The notes under the pieces are model-generated. The model searched no databases. It saw only the letters and a program-made list of their open reading frames with translations, and was not told the DNA's origin. From Paenibacillus puerhi (GTDB lineage Bacteria; Bacillota; Bacilli; Paenibacillales; NBRC-103111), in assembly GCF_009846885.1 (NCBI RefSeq), contig NZ_WUWM01000014.1:104951-168950 (forward strand): DNA of 64,000 bases, read 5' to 3'. Position numbers and translations under genes: made by a program. Of the stretch, positions 61,928 through 64,000 are shown piece after piece (positions within the stretch are counted from its first letter, which is position 1; the number at the start of each line of letters is the position of its first letter).

Positions 61928-61933
61928 TATAAT
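61905..61933 (+). promoter_or_regulatory. promoter of the thiS-thiG transcript
   Basis: Extended -10 TGA-TATAAT (TATAAT at 61928-61933) with a weak -35 (ATGTCA at 61905-61910) 17 bp away, 20 nt before the riboswitch aptamer. Confidence 0.6.
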
Positions 61934-61952
61934 CGTGTAGAACAATTTCATA

Positions 61953-62092
61953 AGCCACTAGGGGAGCCTCAAGATGCGGGGCTGAGATAAAGAAGCTGTT
62001 CTTTGACCCTTGGAACCTGTATTGACGGATTTGCGGCAGGAAAGACCGGCCGCGGGTTTGTCCTGGATGATGCCAGCGTAGGGAAGTGGACG
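61953..62092 (+). ncRNA. TPP riboswitch (THI element)
   Basis: Conserved parts in order: P1 5' strand CCACT then AGGGGAGCC (from 61955), GGGGCTGAGAT (61978-61988), GACCCTTGGAACCTG (about 62005-62019) and GCCAGCGTAGGGAAGTGG (62072-62089), with CCACT/AGTGG closing P1. A variable arm lies between 62020 and 62070. It binds thiamine pyrophosphate and, through the terminator at 62132, should shut off thiS-thiG when TPP is plentiful. Confidence 0.93.
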
Positions 62093-62131
62093 AGTGCTCG
62101 AACGCCTTGAAAAGCAACCGATCATGAAGTC

Positions 62132-62157
62132 AGCCGGCCCTCCCAGGCTGGCTTTTT
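62132..62157 (+). terminator. riboswitch-controlled terminator
   Basis: AGCCGGCC (62132-62139) pairs with GGCTGGCT (62146-62153) and runs into TTTTT. It sits between the TPP aptamer and thiS, as expected for transcription attenuation. Confidence 0.8.
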
Positions 62158-62210
62158 CTATGTCGTCCGACATACGTGGTTCTATCGCGCAATATTAGGA
62201 AGGAGGAGCG

Positions 62211-62414
62211 GTGTTGAAGCTGGTTGTAAACGGGGAAGATCGGGAAGTCAGCGGTGTCGCGACCGTAGCGGAATTACTGGCTTTCTATAAGCTGGAGAAT
62301 AAAATACTGGTCGTCGAGTTAAATCGGAATATCGTAGACCGCCATGCTTATGAGAGCGTAGAGCTTCAAGCAGGGGATCAAGTGGAGATCGTGCATTTTG
62401 TAGGAGGGGGCTAG
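62211..62414 (+). CDS. thiS: thiamine biosynthesis sulfur carrier protein
   Basis: 67 aa, GTG at 62211 after AAGGAGG; the next codon (TTG at 62214) has slightly better spacing. Ubiquitin-like fold ending in Gly-Gly-Gly, whose terminal glycine carries the thiocarboxylate used by ThiG. Under TPP riboswitch control with thiG, 73 nt downstream. Confidence 0.92.
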   Translation: MLKLVVNGEDREVSGVATVAELLAFYKLENKILVVELNRNIVDRHAYESVELQAGDQVEIVHFVGGG

Positions 62415-62487
62415 CCTCGGATTTGTTCTGCTCGCAAGAATCGGGGCAGAAGGTTTGGATCTATACATCGGAAGGAGAAACTATATC

Positions 62488-63261
62488 ATGAGCGACCTAT
62501 TGAAAATCGGCCCTTATGCGTTTAAATCCCGGCTGCTGCTAGGTACCGGCAAGTTCACGTCCCTGGACGTCCAAGGGGAAGCCGTGCGCGCCTCGGACGC
62601 CGAGGTGCTTACCTTTGCCATCCGTCGTCTGCCTATCGACAACCCGGATGCGCCTAACTTTCTGGAGACGCTAGACTTGAAAAAATTTACGCTTCTGCCC
62701 AATACGGCTGGCGCTTATACGGTGGAAGAGGCGGTGCGTATCGCCCGCCTGGCCAAAGCCACCGGGCTTTGTGACATGATTAAGGTCGAGGTCATCGGAG
62801 ATCCGAGAACTTTGCTTCCGGATCCGGTAGGTACACTCGAGGCGACGAAGATTCTGGTTGATGAAGGGTTTATTGTGCTTCCCTACACGTCTGACGACCC
62901 GATTCTGGCCCGTAAGCTGCAGGAAGCCGGAGCGGCCGCTGTCATGCCTGGCGCATCTCCCATTGGCTCGGGACAAGGAATTGTTAATCCGGGCAACCTT
63001 CGTTTTATCATTGAAGAAGCTAAAGTGCCGATTATTGTGGACGCCGGTATTGGCGGCCCTTCCGATGCGGCGCTCGCCATGGAGCTAGGCGCTGATGGCG
63101 TATTGCTGAATACAGCCGTCTCCGGGGCTCAGCAGCCAGCTCTGATGGCGGAGGCTTTCAAGCTCGCTGTAGATGCGGGCAGGAAAGGCTTCCTTGCCGG
63201 TCGAATTGCTAAAAAGCGGTATGCATCGGCCAGCAGTCCGGAAGAGGGAATGATCGAATAA
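62488..63261 (+). CDS. thiG: thiazole synthase
   Basis: 257 aa. The ATG at 62488 has AAGGAG about 10 nt upstream; the frame extends to 62455 without a site. TIM barrel with Schiff-base Lys99 (MIKVEVIGD) and phosphate-binding [12 protein letters not shown]. It makes the thiazole phosphate of thiamine from deoxyxylulose 5-phosphate, dehydroglycine and ThiS thiocarboxylate. No thiF, thiO or thiD follows, so those genes must lie elsewhere. Confidence 0.95.
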   Translation: MSDLLKIGPYAFKSRLLLGTGKFTSLDVQGEAVRASDAEVLTFAIRRLPIDNPDAPNFLETLDLKKFTLLPNTAGAYTVEEAVRIARLAKATGLCDMIKVEVIGDPRTLLPDPVGTLEATKILVDEGFIVLPYTSDDPILARKLQEAGAAAVMPGASPIGSGQGIVNPGNLRFIIEEAKVPIIVDAGIGGPSDAALAMELGADGVLLNTAVSGAQQPALMAEAFKLAVDAGRKGFLAGRIAKKRYASASSPEEGMIE

Positions 63262-63350
63262 TCAGGTGGCTGTAAGAAAGGGAGGGGGCGGCAAGCTGCA
63301 GGCTGCTGCCCCTTCTATAAAGTGTACAGAAATTAATTTTAAATACAGGC

Positions 63351-63378
63351 TTGACTTTGATATGGTGTCTGTGATAAA
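63351..63378 (+). promoter_or_regulatory. rRNA operon promoter P1
   Basis: TTGACT (63351-63356) with GATAAA (63373-63378) at 16 bp, or TAAATT two bases further. It lies in the 430-nt non-coding stretch before the 16S gene. Confidence 0.5.
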
Positions 63379-63463
63379 TTAGTCTTCGCCGCTGAGAAGG
63401 ACTTGTCCTTAAGAGGCAGGCAGCGCAAGTGGATATGAAATTTGGTAATAAAAAGTGCTTGCA

Positions 63464-63493
63464 TTGTTATAGGTGAATGTGGTACCTTATAAA
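63464..63493 (+). promoter_or_regulatory. rRNA operon promoter P2
   Basis: TTGTTA (63464-63469) and TATAAA (63488-63493) with 18-bp spacing; TTGCAT at 63459 is an alternative -35. Tandem promoters are usual for rRNA operons. The leader then carries CCTTTGAAAACTGAAC near 63571-63586, typical of Bacillales rRNA leaders and containing a boxA-like antitermination sequence. Confidence 0.5.
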
Positions 63494-63691
63494 GGTCGCC
63501 GCTAAACAAGGTAACAACAAGCGACAAAGCAAAGAATGCTTACACGCATGTCTTTGGAAGAAAGAATTGTCCTTTGAAAACTGAACAACGAGTGAGTGTT
63601 AATAGAGAATGAAAATTCTCGCTAGCAGTAACTTTTGAGCAAGTCGAACAAACCTTGTAGTCATTTCGGCCTTCGGCTTGAGAAGACTACC

Positions 63692-64000
63692 TTAATGGAG
63701 AGTTTGATCCTGGCTCAGGACGAACGCTGGCGGCGTGCCTAATACATGCAAGTCGAGCGGACTTATTCCTTCGGGGATAAGTTAGCGGCGGACGGGTGAG
63801 TAACACGTAGGCAACCTGCCTGTAAGACTGGGATAACTACCGGAAACGGTAGCTAAGACCGGATAGCTGGTTTCTCCGCATGGAGAGATCATGAAACATG
63901 GGGCAACCTATGACTTACAGATGGGCCTGCGGCGCATTAGCTAGTTGGTGGGGTAAAAGCCTACCAAGGCGACGATGCGTAGCCGACCTGAGAGGGTGAT
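63692..64000 (+). rRNA. 16S ribosomal RNA, 5' part (cut by the window end)
   Basis: The universal GGAGAGTTTGATCCTGGCTC begins at 63697, followed by ACGAACGCTGGCGGCGTGCC and AATACATGCAAGTCGAGCGG. The start was placed by aligning to E. coli numbering. The V1-V2 region (GGACTTATTCCTTCGGGGAT) is of the Paenibacillus type. About one fifth of the gene is present; the 23S and 5S genes lie beyond the window. Confidence 0.97.

Noticed and set aside
1..64000. CRISPR arrays, tRNA genes and prophage genes
   Set aside because: No regularly spaced repeat array, no cloverleaf-like sequence with CCA/TTCGA arms and no phage structural genes were found on reading both strands; a tRNAscan or CRISPR search could still detect weak cases.

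Overview
The window reads as a chromosome segment of a moderately GC-rich, spore-forming Firmicute, most likely Paenibacillus or a close relative. The support is the 16S rRNA 5' end at the right edge, AGGAGG-type ribosome binding sites throughout with several TTG/GTG starts, LplABC-type sugar ABC transporters beside large membrane AraC regulators, SLH-domain surface enzymes, and the Bacillus-like order perR - ygzB - ygxA - rRNA.

Layout. 1-1551: a small His-rich coat-like protein and a divergent AraC regulator. 1738-13845: a uronate/sugar-acid utilisation block with a Gfo/Idh/MocA oxidoreductase, an LplB-LplC-LplA-type importer, a membrane AraC regulator, a GH105 unsaturated-uronyl hydrolase, a DapA-family aldolase/dehydratase, a UxaA/GarD-type dehydratase and a GarR-type reductase. 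Together these can import an oligo-uronide, release the terminal sugar and take the resulting sugar acid to pyruvate and glycerate. 13846-20000: a visibly AT-richer insert holding a three-gene McrBC-like (type IV restriction) operon of a coiled-coil protein, a McrB-like AAA+ ATPase and a DUF2357/McrC-like PD-(D/E)XK nuclease, with IS-end-like repeats next to it. 20023-22282: a YhgE/Pip-like membrane protein with a palindromic operator on its promoter, and a TetR gene. 22437-22730: a nested inverted-repeat element. 22859-34380: an esterase, a 2047-residue SLH-anchored amylopullulanase preceded by two LacI/CcpA-type operators, an FAD oxidoreductase, a half-size MFS protein, an AraC regulator and an MDR dehydrogenase. 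34575-34980: a broken IS3-family transposase fragment.

35303-38597 (minus strand) is a ugpA-ugpE-ugpB glycerol-3-phosphate-type transporter whose promoter carries three PhoP-box repeats spaced exactly 11 bp. 38912-48085 is a compact Tad (type IVc pilus-like) secretion operon. It starts with a Ser/Thr kinase fused to a TadZ-like ATPase domain and contains CpaB, TadZ, TadA, TadB and TadC homologues, then three tandem micro-proteins (46, 58 and 52 aa) sharing an N-terminal motif, and two TadE-like pseudopilins. An intrinsic terminator sits in its leader.

48307-63261 is ordinary core genome: an M24 peptidase, gatCAB, a GNAT acetyltransferase, MgtC, an ECF sigma/anti-sigma envelope-stress operon with a DUF4097 protein, perR, a GH18 hydrolase, ygzB, ygxA, and a TPP riboswitch controlling thiS-thiG. 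The window ends in an rRNA operon (leader promoters and the first ~309 nt of 16S).

The best candidates for something new are the three micro-proteins with the kinase-TadZ fusion in the Tad operon, and the coiled-coil/AAA+/nuclease defence operon. No tRNA genes, CRISPR arrays or prophage genes were seen.
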